Assembly (NCBI GenBank): GCA_031263345.1
Contig: JAISFY010000058.1
Span: 1 to 10,281, forward strand
DNA: 10,281 nt
Direction: 5' to 3'
Origin: Holosporales bacterium
GTDB taxonomy: Bacteria; Pseudomonadota; Alphaproteobacteria; RUG11792
Shown: piece by piece, positions 1 through 6,186 of the stretch
How positions within the stretch are numbered: the first letter of the stretch is position 1
Layout: each line of letters opens with the position of its first letter
Position numbers and translations under genes: made by a program
The notes under the pieces: generated by a model
What the model was told of the DNA's origin: nothing
The model's database searches: none
Seen by the model: only the letters and a program-made list of their open reading frames with translations

Positions 1-259
1 CGGACCGGACGGCCGAATTGTAAATACTGGAGGGCTTCGGTATCCAGCTGAGCTTTCGGCGCACAAGGGCCTCGATTTACTGGGCGATCTATTTATTCTG
101 GGATGTGATATCATTGGTAAGATAGAATGCTTAAATCCGTCGCATTTACTGAATAATATTATGCTGAGGACTATAATGCTCGAGGTAGCGGATCACGAAT
201 TCATCATGGAGCAGTATAAAATTCCTAGTGGACATTTTTCACAAGTTAGTCTCGTATAA
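1..259 (+). CDS. lpxC: LpxC, UDP-3-O-acyl-N-acetylglucosamine deacetylase (3' end only)
   Basis: This is the last 85 codons of a gene that enters from the left edge; the first complete codon is at position 2 and the stop TAA is at 257-259. LpxC is the zinc-dependent deacetylase that commits the cell to lipid A synthesis in the cytoplasm. The visible part matches the LpxC C-terminal domain: a 'VNTGGLRY' stretch, then 'HKGLDLLGDLFILG'. The His and Asp of HKGLD (codons at 62 and 74) correspond to the two zinc ligands of this domain, and the His in 'PSHLLN' (codon at 143) to the conserved catalytic histidine. The N-terminal domain with the third zinc ligand lies outside the window. The last 21 bases overlap, on the opposite strand, the end of plsC. 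Family assignment is from motif recognition and is firm. Confidence 0.93.
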   Translation, partial: GPDGRIVNTGGLRYPAELSAHKGLDLLGDLFILGCDIIGKIECLNPSHLLNNIMLRTIMLEVADHEFIMEQYKIPSGHFSQVSLV

Positions 260-946
260 ACTGCTTTCAAATTTTTTGAAGAATTTATCTTTATTCAAAC
301 CGGGGAGAATTGGTTCTTTGAAATCCAGTATTATCGTTCCCGGTTTTTTTAGAAAAGATCGACGAGCCCAGAATTTACCAGATGTAACATTGACCGGAAT
401 TACCGGGATGTTCAGTGATTTATAAAGGGCAAATATTCCGCTTTTGAATTCAACGACCAAATCTACAGAGCTTCGTGTTCCATTTGGAAAGATTAATATG
501 CTGCGATCATTTTGGATGGATCGTTTCCCAAATTTTATGAGATTTCGTATTGCCGATACTGGTGATGATCTGTCGACTGGAATACAATCTAGTTTCTTAA
601 AATAGATGCTAGCGATCGGTATATTGAGCAGTTCTTTTTTAATTACCGTTGAAAAATTGTCTAGGATTAATGGGAAAATGAACGTTTCCCAGGTTGACTG
701 ATGATTACAGCCGATTATAATATTCGTTTCCTGGAGTATATCGTTTAGCAATTTCAGATTTTTAATTTCATAATCTATTTTCGTAATATACTTGAGACAA
801 AATGTTAGGTACCTTGCCATAGGTTTGTATACGAATTTCATAGCAAATCTCATTGTTTGAAAAAACGTAATAGGATAGGCGATGATCAAATACAGAGCGA
901 AAACTGGCCAAAAAGTACAGGCAAAAACTGCGGATCTTAACATCAT
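239..946 (-). CDS. plsC: 1-acyl-sn-glycerol-3-phosphate acyltransferase (PlsC/LPLAT family)
   Basis: This membrane acyltransferase is expected to convert lysophosphatidic acid to phosphatidic acid at the inner membrane. With the ATG at 946 it has 235 residues, normal for the family. Residues about 3-29 form a hydrophobic membrane anchor. Block I is 'NHQSTWET' (81-88), an HX4E version of the usual HX4D. Block III reads 'FPNGTR' (153-158) where most members have FPEGTR, and 'IPVDRS' (122-127) is block II. The frame is open to a TTG at 985, but that adds 13 residues without a ribosome binding site. The ATG pair at 946/943 gives an N-terminus ('MMLRS') like alphaproteobacterial relatives, so I prefer it; no Shine-Dalgarno is visible for either start. 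It is last in the minus-strand block, 94 bp after ruvC. Acyl-acceptor specificity cannot be read from the sequence. Confidence 0.88.
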   Translation of the reverse strand: MMLRSAVFACTFWPVFALYLIIAYPITFFQTMRFAMKFVYKPMARYLTFCLKYITKIDYEIKNLKLLNDILQETNIIIGCNHQSTWETFIFPLILDNFSTVIKKELLNIPIASIYFKKLDCIPVDRSSPVSAIRNLIKFGKRSIQNDRSILIFPNGTRSSVDLVVEFKSGIFALYKSLNIPVIPVNVTSGKFWARRSFLKKPGTIILDFKEPILPGLNKDKFFKKFESSLYETNL

Positions 947-1040
947 TGGATTGCTGAAAAAGGGAAAAATGAAAGACCAACACAAGGAGATATTTTACTT
1001 AAGTTATTGAGGCAAATAGAAGGACAGAAAGAAGCCAAAA

Positions 1041-1544
1041 TTAGTACCCGGAAAATGCTAGGCATAGGGCGATGGCTAGTGCGTCTGTAGCATCGGATGG
1101 GACTGATCGGCCGCCTCCAGAATCATAATCCAATCGGAGGATTTGCCTTACCATTATCCATACTTGCCTCTTCTCAGCATGGCCGGATCCGGTTATATTT
1201 TTCTTAACTGCGTTCGGTTTATATTCGGAGGTTTGTAATCCGGCGATGGAGAGGGCGAGATAAGCTGACGTCCTGGCCATGATCAGTTTTTCACTCGTCT
1301 TTGGGTTGGAATTTACGAACACTTCTTCTATTGCGGCTCTCGAAGGACGGTAGGTTGTGACGATTTCGTTTACTCTATTAAAAATCGTAATAAGACGAGA
1401 TTCCAGTTTTTCCGAAGAATTCGTTCGAATGATACCACAATCGATGAAATTTACTTCCGAACCGGTTAAACTTATAACTCCCCATCCGGTTTGAACTAAT
1501 CCCGGGTCGATTCCGAGAAGAACATTGTTTCCCAGGTTTTTCAT
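1041..1544 (-). CDS. ruvC: RuvC, Holliday junction resolvase
   Basis: RuvC is a dimeric, metal-dependent nuclease that makes paired symmetric nicks in Holliday junctions, normally acting with the RuvAB branch-migration motor. The 167 residues are close to the usual length of about 170. The RNase H-like fold is visible: 'LLGIDPG' with catalytic Asp13, 'AAIEEVF' with Glu73, and 'PSDATDALAIA' with Asp151 and Asp154, so all four acidic residues of the active site are present. The frame is open upstream to 1628, but only the ATG at 1544 puts the first beta strand at the right distance. That ATG overlaps the comF stop as ATGA, which suggests translational coupling; no separate ribosome binding site is obvious. 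ruvA and ruvB are not in the window, so ruvC is separated here from its usual partners and sits with comF and a helicase. Confidence 0.94.
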   Translation of the reverse strand: MKNLGNNVLLGIDPGLVQTGWGVISLTGSEVNFIDCGIIRTNSSEKLESRLITIFNRVNEIVTTYRPSRAAIEEVFVNSNPKTSEKLIMARTSAYLALSIAGLQTSEYKPNAVKKNITGSGHAEKRQVWIMVRQILRLDYDSGGGRSVPSDATDALAIALCLAFSGY

Positions 1545-2260
1545 ATTTTTGTGTCTTTGATACTCGTTGTTGCGATAGTAATGCACGTTATAAATGATGC
1601 ACCGGTCAATTTTAAAATTCTGGCACATTCATTCAGTGTTGCTCCGGTTGTTCTAACATCATCGACAAGTAGGATCCGCTGCCCCGTTAATCTTCCTTGG
1701 TATGAAAACGCCGAATTGACATTCTCTATTCGTTCGGCTATCGTCTTGTTACTCTGGGACTCAGTCTTCCTAATCCGCTTCAAACTATTATCGACCTGGA
1801 TGCCGAGGAGCTTCGATAATTCGTTGGCTATTATGCTCGGTGGATTGTATCCTCGTATCAGGTTTTGTGTCCAATGTGATGGAACAGGAATTATGAGATC
1901 CGCATTACCGACAATTGGTCCGAATCTAATCACGAGCATACGAACACACGTCCTTGTGGCTCCAATGTCTGCTCTCTTCTTTATCTGAAATATGATACGC
2001 CGCGAGAGGTCATTGTACAATAGTAGAGCTCGACCGGCATCGAAATGTATTTTATCGTTTACAGAGCAATCGACACAAATCTGATATTCCTCAAGGGAGT
2101 TTGGTGTTGGTAACAACTTGCCACAGCGAGAACAGATCGGAGAATCGATAAAGACGAGTTCAGAAAAGCATTTTGCGCAGAACATAGCATCCGGTGATAT
2201 TTCTGTTCGACAAATGTAACAACATCGGGGGAAAAGCCAATCGAACATTCTGCGAATCAA
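1541..2260 (-). CDS. comF: ComF family phosphoribosyltransferase-like protein
   Basis: This is a 239-residue protein of the ComF/GntX family. The N-terminal part is a cysteine-rich zinc-binding region, with Cys at 14, 17, 28, 31, 43, 46, 62 and 65, mostly in CxxC pairs. The C-terminal part is a type I phosphoribosyltransferase domain with the PRPP-binding loop 'LVDDVRTTGATL' at 198-209. In naturally transformable bacteria ComF helps bring incoming single-stranded DNA into the cytoplasm; its catalytic role, if any, is unsettled. The start is a TTG at 2260, chosen because an AGGAGG lies 8 bases upstream; the ATG at 2248 would be 20 bases away. The gene begins 12 bp after the helicase stop and ends inside the ruvC start codon. 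Whether this organism takes up DNA cannot be judged here, because no other competence gene is in the window. Confidence 0.9.
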   Translation of the reverse strand: MIRRMFDWLFPRCCYICRTEISPDAMFCAKCFSELVFIDSPICSRCGKLLPTPNSLEEYQICVDCSVNDKIHFDAGRALLLYNDLSRRIIFQIKKRADIGATRTCVRMLVIRFGPIVGNADLIIPVPSHWTQNLIRGYNPPSIIANELSKLLGIQVDNSLKRIRKTESQSNKTIAERIENVNSAFSYQGRLTGQRILLVDDVRTTGATLNECARILKLTGASFITCITIATTSIKDTKI

Positions 2261-2268
2261 TCGTAATT

Positions 2269-2274
2269 CCTCCT
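2269..2274 (-). promoter_or_regulatory. Strong ribosome binding site of comF
   Basis: A perfect AGGAGG on the minus strand lies 8 bases before the TTG at 2260. It overlaps the TAG stop (2275-2273) of the upstream helicase, so ribosomes ending on the helicase message could restart here. It fixes TTG rather than the ATG at 2248 as the comF start. Confidence 0.75.
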
Positions 2275-3580
2275 AATTCTCAAAAGAAACGGATCTCATT
2301 CGTTTTGCAGAGATAAGCTTCGATAGATTATGGTCAACGATAATATCTTCCTCGGACAGCGGGTGAGTAAAAGACAGCCCATCCAGAGAGGTTGCTCTCG
2401 ATAGCGCAACATAAGTCTGCCCACATTCGAAATTTCTTGTACTTAGGTCGAGCCGAACGTCATTTAGTGTTAATCCTTGAGCCTTATGAATCGTGCTTGC
2501 CCAAGCTAATTGAATCGGAAACTGTATATACCTCCCGATGATTTTTTTTTCGATTCTGTTTTCAGATTGATCGAAAGTATAAACATTTCGTTCCCATTTA
2601 CACTTGTTGACATCGCAAATTTGAGTACTATGATCGATTCGTATAAGAATACTATCGGAAGTTAATTCTTCAACAGTTCCTAGGCTTCCGTTAACCCATC
2701 TAAGCTGCGTGTCATTCTTCGTCATCATAACCCTTGCTCCAACCTTTAACTGTAAAAGTTCTGGAGAAGGCAATTTATTCTTCGCGATATTAAAGTCACC
2801 TTCTATTTTCCCCATATATTCACAAAGTTCTCCCGGCAATTCCATCAATTTCGATAAATTATACGTATCGGCTGTAATGTTATAAGCAGTTAGTAACAGC
2901 GGTACCTCACCGGAATCGTGATCCCGTACACACATTTTATTCAGAAATGCTATACTTTCGAAGATGTTTCTACCCTCTCGAATATTGCCCAATATCTCAA
3001 TAAATTTTTCATCTCGTTGTCTAAAAACTTTCGTTAACTCTATTATTTTTGGCTCGATTTCTTGAATAATTTTGGAGGAAAAGATATATCGATTTTCATA
3101 TAATTTACCGAATGAATCACGTTCATCGTTCCCTACGACAGGAGGGAGTTGAAAAAAATCTCCGACCATTATTACCTGAATTCCACCAAAAGGAGAGTCT
3201 CTTTTCCTAGTCCTTCGTAACGTAAAGTCGACGGTATCTAGTAGATCGGCCCTCATCATTGAGATTTCATCGATAATCATTCGATCGATACTTTTTATAA
3301 GAGAGGCCTGGCGCCCGTAAATTGGAGGAAGATCACGAAGGTCGTTCAATCCGGGAGGAATTTTAAAAAAGGAGTGGATGGTTTGTCCGCCGGCTTGAAG
3401 AGCCGCAATTCCAGTCGGAGCTAAAACGACCTGTCGGACATTTCGATTACTTAGAATTTCTCTGATTAAAGTTGTCTTTCCAGTTCCTGCACGTCCAACT
3501 ATCAGTAGTGGTCTGTCTTTTTCGGTGTCGATAGCTTCGAATATTTTATCAGGGAATTTATACAATCCAGATATTGCCAA
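2273..3580 (-). CDS. PIF1/RecD-like superfamily 1B DNA helicase
   Basis: This is a 435-residue ATP-dependent DNA helicase of the PIF1-like group, the 5'-3' translocating branch of superfamily 1. The motifs appear in order: Walker A 'GRAGTGKT' (29-36), motif Ia 'APTGIAAL' (54-61) followed by 'TIHSFF' (67-72), Walker B 'DEISM' (104-108), motif III 'GDFFQLPPV' (140-148), motif V 'STIHKAQGLT' (362-371) and motif VI 'TYVALSRAT' (389-397) with the arginine finger. 'DEISM' and 'GDFFQLPPV' are typical of PIF1 rather than UvrD or classical RecD. There is no extra nuclease, HRDC or zinc domain, so the protein is close to a minimal core. The start is a TTG at 3580; there is no in-frame ATG or GTG between the upstream TAG at 3613 and this codon, and the Shine-Dalgarno is weak. 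It is the first gene of a block that continues into comF and ruvC, which suggests a recombination or DNA-uptake role; its true substrate is unknown. Confidence 0.88.
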   Translation of the reverse strand: MAISGLYKFPDKIFEAIDTEKDRPLLIVGRAGTGKTTLIREILSNRNVRQVVLAPTGIAALQAGGQTIHSFFKIPPGLNDLRDLPPIYGRQASLIKSIDRMIIDEISMMRADLLDTVDFTLRRTRKRDSPFGGIQVIMVGDFFQLPPVVGNDERDSFGKLYENRYIFSSKIIQEIEPKIIELTKVFRQRDEKFIEILGNIREGRNIFESIAFLNKMCVRDHDSGEVPLLLTAYNITADTYNLSKLMELPGELCEYMGKIEGDFNIAKNKLPSPELLQLKVGARVMMTKNDTQLRWVNGSLGTVEELTSDSILIRIDHSTQICDVNKCKWERNVYTFDQSENRIEKKIIGRYIQFPIQLAWASTIHKAQGLTLNDVRLDLSTRNFECGQTYVALSRATSLDGLSFTHPLSEEDIIVDHNLSKLISAKRMRSVSFEN

Positions 3581-3604
3581 AATCTCTATATAGCCACCAG
3601 ACTG

Positions 3605-3610
3605 ATTATA
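3605..3610 (-). promoter_or_regulatory. Candidate -10 box for the helicase-comF-ruvC-plsC block
   Basis: The minus strand reads TATAAT here. Transcription would begin near 3598, about 18 bases before the TTG at 3580, which suits the first gene of an operon. No good -35 box is found at 16-18 bp spacing, so the assignment rests on the -10 match and its position. Confidence 0.4.
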
Positions 3611-3725
3611 CTAGATTTGGCATCATGTATGGGGGAAAGAACTCAATAACATGGTCGTTTTTTGTAATCGCGTAATCGTCTCGTGTACTACTCTCCTGAC
3701 AGATTACTACTCTTGAATTTGGGGA

Positions 3726-3755
3726 TTGACACTGATATCATAATTGTTGTTTTAC
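3726..3755 (+). promoter_or_regulatory. Candidate promoter for the murD operon
   Basis: A perfect TTGACA (-35) lies at 3726-3731. At 18 bp spacing the -10 position reads TTTTAC, a poor match. A CATAAT at 3739-3744 is a better -10 sequence but is too close to this -35. The position fits a murD start at 3789 rather than at the TTG of 3744. Confidence 0.25.
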
Positions 3756-3773
3756 GGCCAACGTATCGTTTTT

Positions 3774-3778
3774 GGAAG
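3774..3778 (+). promoter_or_regulatory. Ribosome binding site deciding the murD start
   Basis: GGAAG lies 10 bases before the GTG at 3789. The two upstream in-frame TTG codons (3744, 3747) have no purine-rich sequence in front, so this site favours the GTG. Confidence 0.5.
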
Positions 3779-3788
3779 TGTATTCATC

Positions 3789-5102
3789 GTGATTGATAAG
3801 GCCTTTTTCGCCTCTAAAAAGAATATACTGATCGTTGGGTATGGTACCACCGGTAAGTCAGTTTACCATTTTTTACGAGCTAAGGGCCATTCCGTTTCTG
3901 CGTACGATGATTTTAAAAAAGGTGTGCCGAATAGGATAAATCTTAAACGGCTGTCTGAGGTTAACCTTGCCATCAAGAGCCCATCCATCCCATTCATGGT
4001 ACACAATGTTTCTCCTATTATCAAAAGTCTAGATGCCGCGAAAATTCCGATAATCTCTGCATTTGATGTTTTTATGTTATTCAATCCTGACGCTAGGATT
4101 ATCGGAGTTACGGGGACTAACGGGAAATCGACTACGGCGGCTTTAGCCTATCACGTAATGAAAGATTGTGGAGTTGATGTACAGATTGGAGGAAATATCG
4201 GAATCCCGTATTTTGATCTTCCTAAGGTAGAGATATACGTTTTTGAGATGTCTTCCTACGAACTAGCATATTCACAGCTTCTAAAATTTGAAATCGGGTG
4301 TATTTTAAACATAGAGCCCGATCACCTGGATTTTCACGGTGATTTTGGAAATTACGTCGCCGCTAAACACAAGATGCTTGATAATACGCGGATTAAAATC
4401 TTATCTCTAGAAGACAAATTAACGACCGAAAAGTTCGGTTTTAGGAAAGGGATTGTAAAAGTATCAAATGACAGCGGTTCGCGAGCCGATGTGTCCGTTT
4501 TCGAGAAGACGCTAGTTAGAAAAGGTATAGCACCAATCTTGGATCTGGCAGATGGTTCAGCCCTTATTGGGGAGCATAACCACCAAAATATAGCATTTGC
4601 CTATGCAATCTGTCGGCAATGCGGAATCCCGGATCATCTGTTTGCCAGGAGTGCGCGATCCTTTCAGCCCCTTCCGCATCGGCTAACCCCAGTCAAAAAA
4701 GTAAGAAATATTTTGTTCGTCAATGATAGTAAGGCGACCAATCCAGAATCGGCCGTTAAAGCTCTTGCTACCTTCGTTGGATTTAAAATTTTCTGGCTTG
4801 TCGGTGGAAGAAGCAAAAACATTGATGTCGTGAATTTAGTTAGCGAATACCTTCCGAGCGTTCAAAAAATTTACTTATTCGGAGAAAGTGCTGAAAAATA
4901 CGCTCAGGTTTTCGATGGGATAAAAAATACGGTAGATTGCAAGACTATGCTGAGCGCGATACATCTCGCTTATAAAGATGCGATGATGGAGGCTGGGTCG
5001 ATTGTTATATTACTATCTCCAATGTGTTCCAGTTTCGATCAGTTTGACAATTTCGAACATAGGGGAGATGAATTTGTAAAGGCCGTGGAGGCAATCGACT
5101 AA
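3789..5102 (+). CDS. murD: MurD, UDP-N-acetylmuramoyl-L-alanine--D-glutamate ligase
   Basis: MurD is the cytoplasmic ligase that adds D-glutamate to UDP-MurNAc-L-Ala in peptidoglycan synthesis, using ATP. From the GTG at 3789 it has 437 residues, near the usual 440-450. The N-terminal domain begins with a nucleotide-binding fold ('ILIVGYGTTGKS', 13-24). The central ATPase domain has 'GTNGKST' (109-115), 'GNIG' (135-138), 'EMSSYEL' (153-159) and 'NIEPDHLDFH' (174-183), then 'YVAAK' (189-193) whose Lys193 matches the carbamylated lysine. The C-terminal domain has 'NDSKATNPESA', 'WLVGGRSKN' and 'SFDQFDNFEHRGD', all hallmarks of MurD. The frame extends upstream to a TTG at 3744 (452 residues), but GTG at 3789 has a ribosome binding site and leaves room for a promoter. 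The usual dcw neighbours (mraY, ftsW, murG) are absent; its TAA overlaps the lolD ATG by one base. Confidence 0.95.
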   Translation: MIDKAFFASKKNILIVGYGTTGKSVYHFLRAKGHSVSAYDDFKKGVPNRINLKRLSEVNLAIKSPSIPFMVHNVSPIIKSLDAAKIPIISAFDVFMLFNPDARIIGVTGTNGKSTTAALAYHVMKDCGVDVQIGGNIGIPYFDLPKVEIYVFEMSSYELAYSQLLKFEIGCILNIEPDHLDFHGDFGNYVAAKHKMLDNTRIKILSLEDKLTTEKFGFRKGIVKVSNDSGSRADVSVFEKTLVRKGIAPILDLADGSALIGEHNHQNIAFAYAICRQCGIPDHLFARSARSFQPLPHRLTPVKKVRNILFVNDSKATNPESAVKALATFVGFKIFWLVGGRSKNIDVVNLVSEYLPSVQKIYLFGESAEKYAQVFDGIKNTVDCKTMLSAIHLAYKDAMMEAGSIVILLSPMCSSFDQFDNFEHRGDEFVKAVEAID

Positions 5103-5830
5103 TGTTACGATTTAAAAATCATCTTGCCAAGGTGAGTAATACAGAAGGGGCTAATATTAGTGGAACATCTGAAATCTTGAGGCTCCAGGATGTATCAATG
5201 GATTTTAAATCTGGAGAATCTTTAGTCCATGTCTTGCAAAACTTTTGTGCCGTTATTCATGTTAGCGAAAAAGTTGCTCTCGTGGGATCGAGTGGGACTG
5301 GGAAATCGACTATTCTACAAATTTCAGCCCTTCTCGAACAGCCGACGAGTGGGTCGGTTTTTGTGGATGGCAAGAGAGCAAGTTCTTTATCCGATGATGA
5401 GAAGGCCAAAATCAGGAGAGATAACATAGGTTTCGTCTATCAGTCTCACAACCTGTTACCAGAGTTTAGCGCATTGGAAAATGTTATCATTCCTCAATTA
5501 ATCAAAAAAGTTCCGAGAAAGGACGCAGAGGTTCGAGCAGAAAATTTGCTATGCTCTGTCGGTTTAGAACATCGTTTACATCATAAGCCAGCCCAACTAT
5601 CAGGAGGAGAAAGGCAACGTGTCGCGATCGCGAGAGCCCTCGTCAATGAACCAAATATTATAATCGCAGACGAACCGACCGGAAGCTTAGATCCGGAAAC
5701 TGCTGATATCGTTTTCGATTTGTTTCTAAATTTGGCGAATAATTTTAGGGTTTCCATTTTTATGGCAACTCACAATCTCTGCTTAGCGGAGCGAATGGAT
5801 AGAATTATCTCGACGGAAGGTAAAGCGTGA
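5102..5830 (+). CDS. lolD: LolD, ATP-binding subunit of the lipoprotein-releasing transporter LolCDE
   Basis: LolD is the cytoplasmic ATPase of LolCDE, which extracts mature lipoproteins from the inner membrane and passes them to LolA for delivery to the outer membrane. The 242 residues contain all ABC motifs: Walker A 'GSSGTGKST' (62-70), Q-loop Gln114, signature 'LSGGERQR' (166-173), Walker B 'IIIADEPTG' ending at Asp190-Glu191, and the switch His224. The stretch 'NLLPEFSALENV' after the Q-loop is characteristic of LolD and separates it from the related FtsE and MacB ATPases. About 20 residues before the first conserved strand are longer than usual and polar; a start at the TTG at 5177 would remove most of them, but the ATG in the TAATG junction with murD is the natural coupled start. 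The membrane partners LolC/LolE, often adjacent, are not in this window. Confidence 0.9.
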   Translation: MLRFKNHLAKVSNTEGANISGTSEILRLQDVSMDFKSGESLVHVLQNFCAVIHVSEKVALVGSSGTGKSTILQISALLEQPTSGSVFVDGKRASSLSDDEKAKIRRDNIGFVYQSHNLLPEFSALENVIIPQLIKKVPRKDAEVRAENLLCSVGLEHRLHHKPAQLSGGERQRVAIARALVNEPNIIIADEPTGSLDPETADIVFDLFLNLANNFRVSIFMATHNLCLAERMDRIISTEGKA

Positions 5831-5907
5831 ATTCTTCTTGATCTTGAATGAGGTGAAATGCTAAATTATCGTAGTGTTTACCGGTTGGGTCTGGGAAAGG
5901 TTTTAGT
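5831..5907 (+). promoter_or_regulatory. rpsT leader with possible promoter and ribosome binding site
   Basis: This 77-bp spacer is the longest gap in the plus-strand block. It ends in GGGAAAGG (5893-5900), 7 bases before the rpsT ATG, a good ribosome binding site. A weak promoter-like pair is present: TTGATC at 5838-5843 and TAAATT at 5862-5867, 18 bp apart, each matching consensus at four of six positions. A separate promoter for a ribosomal protein gene here would be reasonable, but this is only a candidate. No stem-loop terminator after lolD is evident. Confidence 0.3.
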
Positions 5908-6186
5908 ATGGCCTCTCATGAGTCCGCGAAAAAGAGTATAAGAAAAACGGCGAGACAGCGGGTTGTTAACATAAGCCGTTTGAGTCGTATTAGGACGTTT
6001 ATCAAAAAGTTAGAATCTGATATAGCAAATAAATTGGATAAGGAAGTTATCTTCGCTACGTTTTCGGTGATGCAGAAAGAGATTATGCGTGGTGTTGGAA
6101 AGCGCGTAATCCATAAAAATACGGCAGCTCGGAAGATATCTCGTATGAATAAGAAAATGAAACTTATCATTGGAGAGAATCAATAA
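5908..6186 (+). CDS. rpsT: 30S ribosomal protein S20
   Basis: S20 is a small, basic, helical protein that binds 16S rRNA early in assembly of the small ribosomal subunit. The 92 residues match the usual length. The start 'MASHESAKKSIRK' corresponds to the typical MANxKSAxKRIR opening, 'SRIRTFIKKLE' is the conserved first long helix, and 'VIHKNTAARKISRMNKK' is the conserved C-terminal signature. Lysine and arginine are abundant throughout. ATG at 5908 is supported by GGGAAAGG upstream. The TAA stop (6184-6186) overlaps the apparent start of the next gene by 4 bases, in an ATAA arrangement. Finding rpsT between lolD and a flavoprotein gene gives no functional hint by itself. Confidence 0.96.
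   Translation: MASHESAKKSIRKTARQRVVNISRLSRIRTFIKKLESDIANKLDKEVIFATFSVMQKEIMRGVGKRVIHKNTAARKISRMNKKMKLIIGENQ
6172..6177 (+). promoter_or_regulatory. Ribosome binding site in front of the non-standard ATA start
   Basis: GGAGAG lies inside the end of rpsT, 5 bases before the ATA at 6183. It is one of the better Shine-Dalgarno-like sequences in the window. No ATG, GTG or TTG follows it at a usable distance in the reductase frame, so it supports ATA as the initiation site, or as the place where a lost ATG used to be. Confidence 0.45.

Larger units (their letters stand above)
3581..3788. other. Divergent intergenic region between helicase and murD
   Basis: These 208 bp separate two operons read away from each other, so promoters for both should lie here. 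A perfect TATAAT on the minus strand (3610-3605) and a perfect TTGACA on the plus strand (3726-3731) are visible. So are an imperfect 8-bp tandem repeat at 3664-3679 and a short TGATATCA palindrome at 3733-3740. I see no tRNA, no convincing small gene and no terminator. Confidence 0.6.

Noticed and set aside
228..425. Small plus-strand ORF of 65 codons after lpxC
   Set aside because: It lies almost entirely antisense to plsC and has no recognisable motif or ribosome binding site.
978..1020. Possible internal promoter for plsC on the minus strand (TTGCCT, 17 bp, TATCTC)
   Set aside because: The -10 matches at only three of six positions; in AT-rich spacers such pairs are expected by chance.
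1545..1628. N-terminal extension of ruvC up to 1628
   Set aside because: The extra 28 residues lie wholly within comF, match nothing in RuvC, and the ATG at 1544 in the ATGA overlap gives the normal N-terminus.
1551..1988. Plus-strand ORF of 145 codons
   Set aside because: It is antisense to comF, which has clear domain motifs; the plus-strand translation has no family features.
5624..5631. GCGATCGC palindrome (resembles the cyanobacterial HIP1 repeat)
   Set aside because: I noticed only one copy, inside the conserved LolD coding sequence, so chance and codon use explain it.
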